A stretch of DNA of 64,000 nucleotides, from positions 1 to 64,000 of the forward strand of contig NZ_PQSS01000006.1 of NCBI RefSeq assembly GCF_002920535.1, in the 5' to 3' direction. Below, one piece after another: positions 45,191 through 53,521 of this stretch. A model generated the notes under the pieces. The model was not told where the DNA came from and searched no databases. It saw nothing but the letters and a program-made list of their open reading frames with translations. Position numbers and translations under genes: made by a program. This DNA comes from Streptomyces sp. Ru71 (GTDB lineage: Bacteria > Actinomycetota > Actinomycetes > Streptomycetales > Streptomycetaceae). The first letter of the stretch is position 1. Each line of letters starts with the position of its first letter.

Positions 45191-46099
45191 TCATCCCTTG
45201 TTGGCGCCGCTCTCCAGCCCGTAGATCATGGCCCTGTTGAGCACGAGGAAGACAAGCAGGAGCGGGGTCACGGTCACGCATACGGCGGCGAAGGTCGCCG
45301 TCCAGTCGGTCTTGCCCATGGCGCCGATGTAGTTCTGCAGGCCGAGGGGGATCGTTTTGAGGTCCTCGGACAGGACGAACGTATTCGCGAAGATGAAGTC
45401 GTTCCAGATGAAGATGCTGTTGACCATGACCACCGTGACGACCGTGTTGACGGACAGGGGCAGCGTGATCCTGGTGAAGATCCGGTAGGGGCCGGCGCCG
45501 TCCAGCGAGGCAGCCTCGTAGGTCTCGCGCGGGATGTAGGAGAAGAACGAGGAGAAGAGGTAGAGAGCCATCGGGAGCGAGAAGCCGGCCAGCGGGATGA
45601 TCATCGACGGGTAGGTGTCCAGCAGGCCGACCCTGGTGTAGTCGATGAACAGCGGCACGAGCGCGATCTGCACCGGCACGATGATCCCGATCAGGAACAT
45701 GCCGCGCACCGCGCGGGAGAACCGGAAGCCGAGCACCTCGATCGCGTAGGCGCCCATCATGCCGCACACCACGATCAGTACGTCGGCCCCGGCGGTGACG
45801 ATCAGGCTGTTGAGGATGTACCCGCCGAGGTCGCCCTGATCGAACGCCCGCGCGAAGTTGTCGAGGGTGAACGAGGTCGGCAGGCCGAAGGGATTGCCGG
45901 TGGCGAAGTCGTGCTCGTCGCGCACGCTGGTGAGGAACAGCCACAGCAGCGGGTAGACCTGGACGACGGCCAGGACCAGGACCAGGATCCGGGAGAGGAC
46001 CCGGTGGACGTCGGGCCGGCGCCTCGCCCGGGAAGGCACCGGCGTGCGGTCCTCCTGGACGGGGGCGAGGCGTGTGCGGGTGAAGGTCTGCGTGGACAT
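45191..46099 (-). CDS. Sugar ABC transporter permease (MalG-like)
   Basis: A 302-residue membrane protein with six predicted helices (VLSRILVLVLAVVQVYPLL first) and the cytoplasmic EAA loop YEAASLDGAGPYRIFTRITL that docks the ATPase. Its start overlaps the stop of the other permease by one base (TGATG), showing tight coupling. With the second permease and the lipoprotein it forms a CUT1 oligosaccharide importer. The required ATPase is not encoded here; Streptomyces commonly use one shared MsiK ATPase for such systems. Confidence 0.93.
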   Translation of the reverse strand: MSTQTFTRTRLAPVQEDRTPVPSRARRRPDVHRVLSRILVLVLAVVQVYPLLWLFLTSVRDEHDFATGNPFGLPTSFTLDNFARAFDQGDLGGYILNSLIVTAGADVLIVVCGMMGAYAIEVLGFRFSRAVRGMFLIGIIVPVQIALVPLFIDYTRVGLLDTYPSMIIPLAGFSLPMALYLFSSFFSYIPRETYEAASLDGAGPYRIFTRITLPLSVNTVVTVVMVNSIFIWNDFIFANTFVLSEDLKTIPLGLQNYIGAMGKTDWTATFAAVCVTVTPLLLVFLVLNRAMIYGLESGANKG

Positions 46100-46977
46100 C
46101 AGACGGTCTTCCTCCTGAGGACGAGCAGGATCAGACCGACGGCGACCAGGCACTCGATCACGATGAACACCGACATGGCGCTCGCGTAGCCGAAGTCCGT
46201 GCTCGTGAAGGCGGTCTTGTACATGTACGTGGTGACCAGCTCGGAGGCCTGCCCGGGACCGCCGTTGGTGAGGAGATAGGGGATGTCGAAGCCCCGCAGG
46301 GCGTAGGTGGCGGCCATGATGGTGGTGGTGATCCACACCGGGCGGATGTACGGGAAGCGGATGCGGGCGAAGACCTGCCACCGGTTCGCGCCGTCGAGCC
46401 TTGCCGCCTCTTCGATCTCCTTCGGTACGGCGAGCAGGGCGGCGTACAGGATGACCGTGTAGAGCCCGACGAACCGCCAGCCCTCCGGGGCGGAGACCGC
46501 GGCGAGCACGGTGTGCGTGTCGGACAGCCAGGGGCGTTCCAGGGAGTCGAGGCCGACGGCGCCCAGCAGGCCGTTGAGCAGCCCGACCGGTTCCATCGCG
46601 TAGATGCGCTGGAACAGGAAAGCGATGGCGAGGGTCGAGATCACCGCGGGCAGCAGGTAGAGGACCTTGAGGACTTCACGGCCGCGGGTGAGGGAGGCGA
46701 GCAGGGCGGCCGCGGCGAGGCCGCCGCCGAGCTGAAGGGTCAGGCAGACGGCCAGATAGCCGAGTTGGTTGAGGAAGGTCGTCCAGAAGACCGGGTCGCC
46801 GGCCAGCAGGTGCCGGTAGTTCGACAGCCCGACGCACTGCATGTCGGTGATGCCGTCCCAGGAGAACAGGCTGAGCACCAGCGACTGCGCGATCGGCAGC
46901 AGCACCGCGGCGCCGTACAGGAGGAGCGGCGGGAGCAGAAAGACGGCGACCGACGTCTTGGAGCGGTGGGGAAGCAT
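46099..46977 (-). CDS. Sugar ABC transporter permease (MalF-like)
   Basis: A 292-residue membrane protein with about six helices, beginning SVAVFLLPPLLLYGAAVLLP, and the EAA loop EEAARLDGANRWQVFARIRF. The extracytoplasmic segment QCVGLSNYRHLLAGDPVFW is typical of MalF/UgpA-type partners. It pairs with the permease downstream. The gene follows the binding-protein gene by 51 bases. Confidence 0.93.
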   Translation of the reverse strand: MLPHRSKTSVAVFLLPPLLLYGAAVLLPIAQSLVLSLFSWDGITDMQCVGLSNYRHLLAGDPVFWTTFLNQLGYLAVCLTLQLGGGLAAAALLASLTRGREVLKVLYLLPAVISTLAIAFLFQRIYAMEPVGLLNGLLGAVGLDSLERPWLSDTHTVLAAVSAPEGWRFVGLYTVILYAALLAVPKEIEEAARLDGANRWQVFARIRFPYIRPVWITTTIMAATYALRGFDIPYLLTNGGPGQASELVTTYMYKTAFTSTDFGYASAMSVFIVIECLVAVGLILLVLRRKTV

Positions 46978-47028
46978 GGCGGCCTTTCCGGGCGGAGGTC
47001 CGAGCGTTGCGGGGCCCGCCGGCTGGGG

Positions 47029-48369
47029 TCACTTGGTGTACTTCGGCGCGTTCTCGGCGAGGGTGGCGTCCAGCGTCGAGGTGAACTCAACCGGGGAGAC
47101 GTCGCCTTGGACGAGGAGGACGAGTTCGCGCTGGAGCCGGGTGTTCGTGGTGGGGTCCAGCTGGGTGTCCCAGGGCATCGCCGACCGGGATCCCATGTCG
47201 TCGGCCGCCTGGACCGCGCGGGCGTACAACGGGGTGGCGTTCGCCGGTACGGCCGTCCTCGCGTTCGTGGTCGGGGACAGTTCCCCGGTCGCGGCGTACG
47301 CCGCCGGGTACGTGGTGAGCGCGAACTTCAGGAAGTCGCGTACGAGCGGGTCGTAGGTGCGGGCGTTGACGGCCATCCCGATGCCGGACGGGGACACGAA
47401 CTCGTTGGCGGCGGTGACCGAACCCCGTGTGGTGGGCAGCGTGAAGAAGTCGATGTCCTCGCGCACGGCCGCGTTCAGTTTTGTGGTCGCGAGACTGCCC
47501 AGCTCCCAGGTGCCGATGTTGTACACGGCCGCCTTGCCGGAGGTGAACTGGTTCTGGGCGTCCGCGTAGCCGACGGAGGAGAAGCCCCGGGCGAAGCAGC
47601 CCGCCTTGCCCAGTGCGCTCAGCCAGTTCGCCGCCTTCTGTCCGGCCGGGTCGCTGAACTTCGCCTTGTTCCTCTTCAGGTCCCGCACATAGGACTGGCC
47701 GACGGCACGGAACGGCTGGTAGGCCGCGTACCGCTCCAGCGGCCACAGGTCCTGCCCGTCGAGGGCGATCGGGGTGACGCCCGCCTTGCGCAGCGCGGTG
47801 CACATGGCCGGGAAGTCGTCGAGCGACGCCGGGACGTCGATGCCGGCCTTCTTGAACAGGGCCTTGTTGTACCAGAAGAACTCCAGCTGGTACTCGAAGG
47901 GGATCATGTAGAGCGATCCGTCGTCGAAGCGCTGGTAGTCCAGGGCGGCCTTGCGGTACGTGCCGTACAGGCCGAGGCTCTGCAGCAGCTTCGTGACGTC
48001 CATCATCCGGCCCTGGCCGGCGAGCTTGCGGGCGAAGGGCGTGGCGTCGGTGTCGAACAGCTCGGGGAGTTTGTTCGCGGCGGCGAGTGTCTCGTACTTC
48101 TGGATGTACGACGGCCGGTCCGGGGTCGTGATCAGCTTCAGCCGGAAGCCGGGGTGGGTCCTGGCGTACTCGTCGGCGATCCGGGTCATGGTCCTGATGA
48201 CCGCGCCGTCCGCCGGCCGGGACAGCAGCCACGAGATCTCCCGCGGCTCGACCTTCCCCTCGGGGTCCACCTGCGAGGGGCTGACACCGCCGCCGCCGCT
48301 GCATCCGGCGACGGTGAAGGCGAGAGCGGCCAGCCCCGCAGCCCAGCGATTCCTGCGCGTCTTCGTCAT
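47029..48369 (-). CDS. Sugar ABC transporter substrate-binding lipoprotein
   Basis: A 446-residue extracytoplasmic solute-binding protein. The N-terminus is a lipoprotein signal with lipobox VAGC. The two-lobed cluster 1 (MalE-like) fold is marked by REISWLLSRPADGAVIRTMT, KLPELFDTDATPFARKLAGQ, IPFEYQLEFFWYNKALFKKA and NQFTSGKAAVYNIGTWELG. In the context of two GH32 genes it most likely binds fructo-oligosaccharides or related fructosides. It lies 38 bases after the first operon gene. Confidence 0.93.
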   Translation of the reverse strand: MTKTRRNRWAAGLAALAFTVAGCSGGGGVSPSQVDPEGKVEPREISWLLSRPADGAVIRTMTRIADEYARTHPGFRLKLITTPDRPSYIQKYETLAAANKLPELFDTDATPFARKLAGQGRMMDVTKLLQSLGLYGTYRKAALDYQRFDDGSLYMIPFEYQLEFFWYNKALFKKAGIDVPASLDDFPAMCTALRKAGVTPIALDGQDLWPLERYAAYQPFRAVGQSYVRDLKRNKAKFSDPAGQKAANWLSALGKAGCFARGFSSVGYADAQNQFTSGKAAVYNIGTWELGSLATTKLNAAVREDIDFFTLPTTRGSVTAANEFVSPSGIGMAVNARTYDPLVRDFLKFALTTYPAAYAATGELSPTTNARTAVPANATPLYARAVQAADDMGSRSAMPWDTQLDPTTNTRLQRELVLLVQGDVSPVEFTSTLDATLAENAPKYTK

Positions 48370-48407
48370 GTGCTGTCCCCCTTCGGACAGTTCCGCGGTG
48401 TGGTGGG

Positions 48408-49838
48408 TCACGGGGTGGAGGGGCGTCGCCGCACCTGGAGGTCGCTGACCTTCACGGAGCCCTCGCCGGCGAAGATCCCGAGCCGGTCGTGCGTCATGTC
48501 GTACAGACGGGTGCTGAGGCACACCTGCCGGTCGAGGACGATCACGGCGATGTCGTGCTCGACGATCACCTCGATCGTGTGCGACGCACCGCTGAGGTCG
48601 GCGGGCCGTTCGAGTTCGAGCGTGAAGGGCACGTCACCGGAGATCTGCCACTGCGCCTCGCCGGTGGATCTGCGGGGCCAGCGGTCGAGGACCATGCGGC
48701 CCCGCTTCGGCTCCAGACGGACGAGGTAGCCGTGGTCGCCGTCCTCGCTCGCGCGCAGCAGCAGTCCGCATTCGGTGGTGCCGGGGGCGATGTCGAGTTC
48801 CGCGCGTACGTAGTACTGGTCGGGCATCGGCGCGGTGCCGACCACGCAGGCGAACCCGTCGGCGGCGTCCAGTGCGGTCGGCGGCAGGCCGGCCGGGACG
48901 TCCTGGGTGAAGGTGGCGACGATCTCCGCGGGGACGCGGAAGGCCAGGGTGCCGTCGTCGTTCTGTACGGCCTCCAGCAGCGACAGGGTGCCGGCCCACT
49001 GCCAGGCGCCGTCGTCCGTCTCCCCCTCGCGGGTGGCGATCCATCCGGCGAAGACGCGGCGGCCGTTGAGCTCCGCGGACTTGGCGGCGTAGAAGGCACG
49101 CCCGTCGACGGTGTCGCGGTCCGGCGCCAGCCAGGGCCCGTCCGGGGTCCTGGCCATGCGGTAGCGGGTGGTGAAGGCGTCGGAGAACTCGGAGTACACC
49201 AGGTACCACCAGTCGCCGAGCCGGAAGACCTCCGGGCATTCGTGGGTGATGTACCGGCGGGGGTCCCAGAAGGGCTCGGTCGGCTCCCAGTGGACCAGGT
49301 CGCTCGACACGCACTGCGCGATGACGCCGCGGCGCCGCCGCGGGCCGGTGCGGTGGCGGGCCGCGATCAGCATCCGCCACACTCCGCGCTGCTCGTCGCG
49401 GAAGACGAACGGGTCACGCCAGTCGGCACTCTCGTAGCCGTCCGGAGCACCGAAGGTGTGCGCGGGGTGCTTCTGCCATGACCGCATGCCGTCGACGCTC
49501 GTGGCGTGCATGACCAGTTGCAGCGGCAGGCCGTCGGCGCCCGTGTTCGCCGGGTTCTGACCGGTGTAGAAGAGGTGGTGCACACCGTCGGCGTCGCGTA
49601 CGACGCTGCCGGTGTAGGCGTTGAAGTCGGCGTCGGTGTCGGCCCCGTGCGCGAGGGCGACGCCGTGGTCCCGGAGGTGCACGAGGTCCCGCGTGACGAC
49701 CAGGTGCCAGGGGGTACCGGGCTTGGGCGTGGCACGCCGCTCGTACAGGTAGTAGAGCCACAGCTCACCGTCCTGCTCGAACGGGATGACGTCCCCGACC
49801 CAGGCATCGCTCGGCCGGAAGAACACGCTTTGAGGCAC
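48408..49838 (-). CDS. Cytoplasmic GH32-type beta-fructosidase
   Basis: A 476-residue protein without a signal peptide. The GH32/GH68 propeller motifs are recognised as WRDPFVF (transition-state Asp) and HECPEVFRL (acid/base Glu); the first-blade motif is divergent (RPSDAWVGDVIPFEQDGEL, with Asp in GDVIPF as probable nucleophile). The C-terminal 180 residues form the beta-sandwich, ending DRLGIFAGEGSVKVSDLQVR. It should hydrolyse imported fructosides to fructose. First gene of the operon, with a GTG start, GAGGAG upstream, and LacI operators beginning 15 bases before the start codon. Confidence 0.85.
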   Translation of the reverse strand: MPQSVFFRPSDAWVGDVIPFEQDGELWLYYLYERRATPKPGTPWHLVVTRDLVHLRDHGVALAHGADTDADFNAYTGSVVRDADGVHHLFYTGQNPANTGADGLPLQLVMHATSVDGMRSWQKHPAHTFGAPDGYESADWRDPFVFRDEQRGVWRMLIAARHRTGPRRRRGVIAQCVSSDLVHWEPTEPFWDPRRYITHECPEVFRLGDWWYLVYSEFSDAFTTRYRMARTPDGPWLAPDRDTVDGRAFYAAKSAELNGRRVFAGWIATREGETDDGAWQWAGTLSLLEAVQNDDGTLAFRVPAEIVATFTQDVPAGLPPTALDAADGFACVVGTAPMPDQYYVRAELDIAPGTTECGLLLRASEDGDHGYLVRLEPKRGRMVLDRWPRRSTGEAQWQISGDVPFTLELERPADLSGASHTIEVIVEHDIAVIVLDRQVCLSTRLYDMTHDRLGIFAGEGSVKVSDLQVRRRPSTP

Positions 49839-49845
49839 TGCGACT

Positions 49846-49913
49846 CCTCTGCTCAAACGTTTGACCAGGAGCGTAAGGACGCCCCATTCCTTGGTCAAGC
49901 GTTTGAGCAGAGG
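49846..49913. promoter_or_regulatory. Double LacI operator of the fructan operon
   Basis: The perfect palindrome TCAAACGTTTGA (49853-49864) and the near-perfect TCAAGCGTTTGA (49895-49906) are centred 42 bases apart, four helical turns. The two sites and their flanks are themselves inverted copies of each other over 21 bases with one mismatch. The layout suits a LacI tetramer or two cooperating dimers looping the promoter. The site also lies 140 bases before the divergent AfsR-like gene. Confidence 0.8.
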
Positions 49914-50049
49914 CAGATTTCCGGTCTCAGGTGCTGTGCGTGGCGGGCTCACTGGGGCCACCCGGCCGACCGCCCGAGTGGGCGCCGAGCGGCACTTGCT
50001 CCGCCTGGGCGCGTTCGGCGCGCGGCGGTAGCCTGCTCGTGAGGCAGTC

Positions 50050-53000
50050 ATGACGGACCAGGTGCGCATCCGGCTCCTCGGTGGTTTCACCGTGGCGGTG
50101 GCCGACCGCCCGGTGCCGGCCGGGGCGTGGCGGTTGCGCAAGGCCCGAACTCTGCTGAAGCTGCTCTGCCTGTCACCGGGCCACCGGATGCACCGCGACC
50201 AGCTCTACGAACTGCTGTGGCCGGACCTCGACCGGACGGCGGCGGCCAACAACCTGCACCAGGCGCTGCACGCCCTGCGACGAGCGCTGGGCGCGGTCGG
50301 TACACCCGGCGACGCCGTCCTCCTCCGCGACGACCTGGTACTGCTCGGTGCCGGCGACGGTGTCCGGATCGACCTCGACGACTTCGAGGCGGCGGCCCGG
50401 CGGGCGTACGACAGCGGGGAGCCGGCGGACTACCGCACCGCGCTGGCACTGGGTGAAAAAGATCTGCTGCCGGAGGACCGTTACGAGACATGGGTGAGCG
50501 AGGCGGCCGAGGCGCTGCTGGCCCGGCGTACGACGCTGCGGCTGGGGTTGGGCGAGGCGCTGGAGCGTGACGGTCGCGCGAGTGAGGCCGTCGAGGTGCT
50601 GCGCACGCTGATCACTGATGACCCACTGCATGAGCCGGCGTACCGGGCGTTGATGCGTGTGCTGGCCGAGGCCGGACGACGAGGGGAGGCACTGGCTGTC
50701 TACGAAGGTCTGCGGAACCAGTTCCGTCGGGAGAGCGGCTCCGACCCCGATCCGCAGACGCGCCGTCTGTACCGGGAGCTGCTGGCCGACTCCGTCGAGG
50801 TGCCGGAAGGGCGGGCCCGGTCACCGGGGCGCCCGCATGCGGGGTCGTCGCGGCGCCGTCTGCCGACGCCGGCCACACCTCTCATCGGCAGGGAGCGCGA
50901 GACGGCCGAGGTGGAGCAGATGCTCGCTCGCAGTGGTCTGTTCACGCTCACCGGGGCCGGTGGGTGCGGCAAGACGCGGCTGGCTCTGGCCGTGGCGGCA
51001 CGCCGGGCCGACGACTTCCGGGACGGGGCGTGGTTCGTGGACCTCGCCGGTCTGGCGGAACCGGACCTTGTGCCGGAGGCCGTCGCCACGGCGCTGGACC
51101 TGCAGCTTCCGCCGTACGGCGGCGGCCGGGACGCTCTGATCGCCCAGCTCGGCGAGCGGGAGATGCTGCTCGTCCTGGACAACTGCGAGCACCTGATCGA
51201 CGCGTGCGCCGCCCTGGTCTCCGAGATCATCGCCCGGTGCCCGGGCGTCCTCGTCCTCGCGACCAGCCGGGAAGCGTTGCGCGCATACGGGGAGCGGACC
51301 TTCCGGGTGCCGTCGCTGAGCCTGCCGGATCCGCACCGATTGCCGTCCGTGGCGGAGCTGGGGCGCTTCGCCTCCGTGCGACTGTTCGTGGAACGGGCCG
51401 CGGACGCGGCGCCCGGCTTTCGGCTCTCCGCGGGGAACGCGGCCGCCGTGGCACAGATCTGCTTCCGGCTCGACGGCATGCCGCTGGCGCTGGAGCTGGC
51501 CGCGGCCCGGGTGCGGGTGCTGGCTCCGCAGCAGATCGCCGAACGCCTCGACGACGCGCTGGCCCTCCTCGGCCAGGGCGGCAGACGCGGAGCGACCCGC
51601 CAGGAGACGCTGCTGGCCACCCTGGAGTGGAGCCACCGGCTCCTCGACGCCGAGGAGCGGCGTCTGCTGCGCCGGCTGGCGGTGTTCCTGGGCAGCTTTT
51701 CCCTCGCGGCGGCCGAGGAGGTGTGCGGGGACGGTCCGCACACCTCTGCTGGGCTGGACGGGCGTGGCTCCCGTGGGCTGGACGCGAATAGCTCCGCTGT
51801 GCGGGGCGCGCATACTTCCCCGGTGCCGGACCTGCGCGCCTCCCCTGTGCTGGACCCGTATCCCTCCCCGGTGCCCGCCCCGCGCGCCTCCTCGGTCCTG
51901 GACCTCCTCGGACGGCTGGCCGACAAGTCGCTGGTGTGGGTGGAACCCCACCAGGACGAGGTCCGCTACCGGCTGCTGGAGACGATCCGCCAGTACGCCA
52001 TGGACCGGCTGCGTGCCGCGGGCGAGGTGGCGGTGACCGAGGCCCGGCACCGGCACGTCTACCTCGCACTCGCCGAGGCGCAGGACCGGGAGTCACCCAC
52101 CGGCGTCTCCGGGGCGGCCTCCTCGGTGCTGGAGGCCGACTACGGCAACCTCCGTGCCGCCCTGCGTTCCCTGCTGCGGCACGAACCGGACAAGGCGCTG
52201 CGGCTGGCCGTGGCCCTGCGGTCGTTCTGGCCCGAGCGGGGCCGTCTCGCCGAGGGCCGACGGTGGCTGGACGCCGCTCTGGCCGCGGCGCCGGACCCCA
52301 CCCTGGAGCGCGCCCGGGCGTTGATGGGGCGGGCGGTGCTGGCGATCCGTCTCGGGGACGGCTCCCCGCTGGAGGACATAGCGGAGCAGATCATCCGGAT
52401 TCACGAGCGAGGGCAGCCGGATGCGGCAGCGGCGGCGTTCGCCCACTGTCAGCAAGCGGTCCTGCTCTGGATGCGGGGTGTCGGGGACCGCGCCCGCACG
52501 GCTCTCGACCTGGCCGGTGCACTGGCCCGGGAGGCCGGCGACCCCAGGGCCCTGGCCGTCGCGGCGCACCTGGAAGGCGTCTGGGCCGTCTGCCGGGGCG
52601 AGGGCCCGGTGGCGCGTGCGGCCTGCCGCCGGTGCCTGCGACTGCTGGAGGAGGTGGCAGCGCAGAGCGCCCCGTTCTTCCCGGTCATGACGCCGGGCTA
52701 CGCGCTGGAGCAGGACGGGGCGGGAACGGTGTCGCTGTTCTTCGAGGAGACGGTGCTGGCGGGCCGTACCGTCGGCAGGTCCCGGGCACGCGGCTACACG
52801 CTGGCCAACCTGGCATGGGCGCTGCGCACCGATGGCGACCCGCACGCCGCCACCGCCGCTGTCGACGCCGCCGAGCAGAGTGTCGACTGTTTCCGCGCGC
52901 TGGACGATCCCCACGGCGAGTCCCTCGCGCTCAACGTCCTCGGCAACATCCACCGGAGCCGCGGTGATCACGCCCGGGCACGCAAGTACCTGGACGAGGC

Positions 53001-53454
53001 GCTGTCGATCAGGCGGAGGCTCGGCGACCGACGGGAGGAGGGCATCGCCCTCGGCTGCCTGGGCCTGCTCCAGTTGGCCGACGGCGACTTCGACGGCGCG
53101 CAGGCCACGATCGCCCGCGTCCTCGCCGGCTTCCAGGAGACCGATGACATCCCGGGCATGGTCAACAGCCTGCTGCACCTCGCTCTCGTCGCGCGGGCCG
53201 ACGGACAGGCGGCACGGGCACGTGACCTGCTGGTACGGGCCCAGCAGCTGGAGCACGTCCCCGGGTCGGCGCCTGCCGCCGGATGGGTCGCTCTCATGCT
53301 GGCGCACTCGTTGTCGCGGGCCGGTGATGCGGATGCCGCGAGGAAGGCGGCGGCTCAGGCCGATGCCCTGTTCACCCGGCTCGGCGACACCCGCGGGCCG
53401 GGTGCGCTGCGGCGTGCTGTGCCGGGTGACGGCGGGCTGCAAAGCGGCTGCTGA
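50050..53454 (+). CDS. AfsR/SARP-like BTAD-NB-ARC-TPR regulator
   Basis: A 1134-residue regulator. Residues 1-95 form an OmpR-like DNA-binding domain (RIRLLGGFTVAVADRPVPAG, DQLYELLWPD), 96-250 a bacterial transcriptional activation domain (HEPAYRALMRVLAEAGRRGE), about 275-560 an NB-ARC ATPase (Walker A GAGGCGKTRL at 304-313, LLVLDNCEHL as Walker B, GMPLALELAAARVRVL), and 620-1134 TPR-like repeats (LNVLGNIHRSRGDHARARKY, LGCLGLLQLADGDFDGAQAT). Such proteins switch on secondary metabolism or stress genes, with ATP and TPR binding as inputs. Between ATPase and TPR part lies an eight-residue repeat array (562-617). It is divergent from the fructan operon. Confidence 0.9.
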   Translation: MTDQVRIRLLGGFTVAVADRPVPAGAWRLRKARTLLKLLCLSPGHRMHRDQLYELLWPDLDRTAAANNLHQALHALRRALGAVGTPGDAVLLRDDLVLLGAGDGVRIDLDDFEAAARRAYDSGEPADYRTALALGEKDLLPEDRYETWVSEAAEALLARRTTLRLGLGEALERDGRASEAVEVLRTLITDDPLHEPAYRALMRVLAEAGRRGEALAVYEGLRNQFRRESGSDPDPQTRRLYRELLADSVEVPEGRARSPGRPHAGSSRRRLPTPATPLIGRERETAEVEQMLARSGLFTLTGAGGCGKTRLALAVAARRADDFRDGAWFVDLAGLAEPDLVPEAVATALDLQLPPYGGGRDALIAQLGEREMLLVLDNCEHLIDACAALVSEIIARCPGVLVLATSREALRAYGERTFRVPSLSLPDPHRLPSVAELGRFASVRLFVERAADAAPGFRLSAGNAAAVAQICFRLDGMPLALELAAARVRVLAPQQIAERLDDALALLGQGGRRGATRQETLLATLEWSHRLLDAEERRLLRRLAVFLGSFSLAAAEEVCGDGPHTSAGLDGRGSRGLDANSSAVRGAHTSPVPDLRASPVLDPYPSPVPAPRASSVLDLLGRLADKSLVWVEPHQDEVRYRLLETIRQYAMDRLRAAGEVAVTEARHRHVYLALAEAQDRESPTGVSGAASSVLEADYGNLRAALRSLLRHEPDKALRLAVALRSFWPERGRLAEGRRWLDAALAAAPDPTLERARALMGRAVLAIRLGDGSPLEDIAEQIIRIHERGQPDAAAAAFAHCQQAVLLWMRGVGDRARTALDLAGALAREAGDPRALAVAAHLEGVWAVCRGEGPVARAACRRCLRLLEEVAAQSAPFFPVMTPGYALEQDGAGTVSLFFEETVLAGRTVGRSRARGYTLANLAWALRTDGDPHAATAAVDAAEQSVDCFRALDDPHGESLALNVLGNIHRSRGDHARARKYLDEALSIRRRLGDRREEGIALGCLGLLQLADGDFDGAQATIARVLAGFQETDDIPGMVNSLLHLALVARADGQAARARDLLVRAQQLEHVPGSAPAAGWVALMLAHSLSRAGDADAARKAAAQADALFTRLGDTRGPGALRRAVPGDGGLQSGC
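51733..51900 (+). repeat. 24-base tandem repeat inside the AfsR-like gene
   Basis: Seven consecutive 24-base units with consensus near GAC-CNG-CGC-GCC-TCC-CCG-GTG-CTG encode eight-residue units such as DLRASPVL, DPYPSPVP and APRASSVL. The unit ends are exactly in register, so the array grew by tandem duplication. It forms a Pro/Ser-rich flexible linker. Confidence 0.8.
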
Positions 53455-53521
53455 GTGAGTGCTAAGAGCCGCCCCCTAGCGTCCTGAACGTCGGTGCACA
53501 CTCACAACAAGGGAGCCGATC

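Noticed and set aside
46513..48729. A 738-codon open frame on the plus strand
   Set aside because: Mirror of the permease, binding-protein and GH32 genes, whose motifs and overlaps prove the minus strand is coding.
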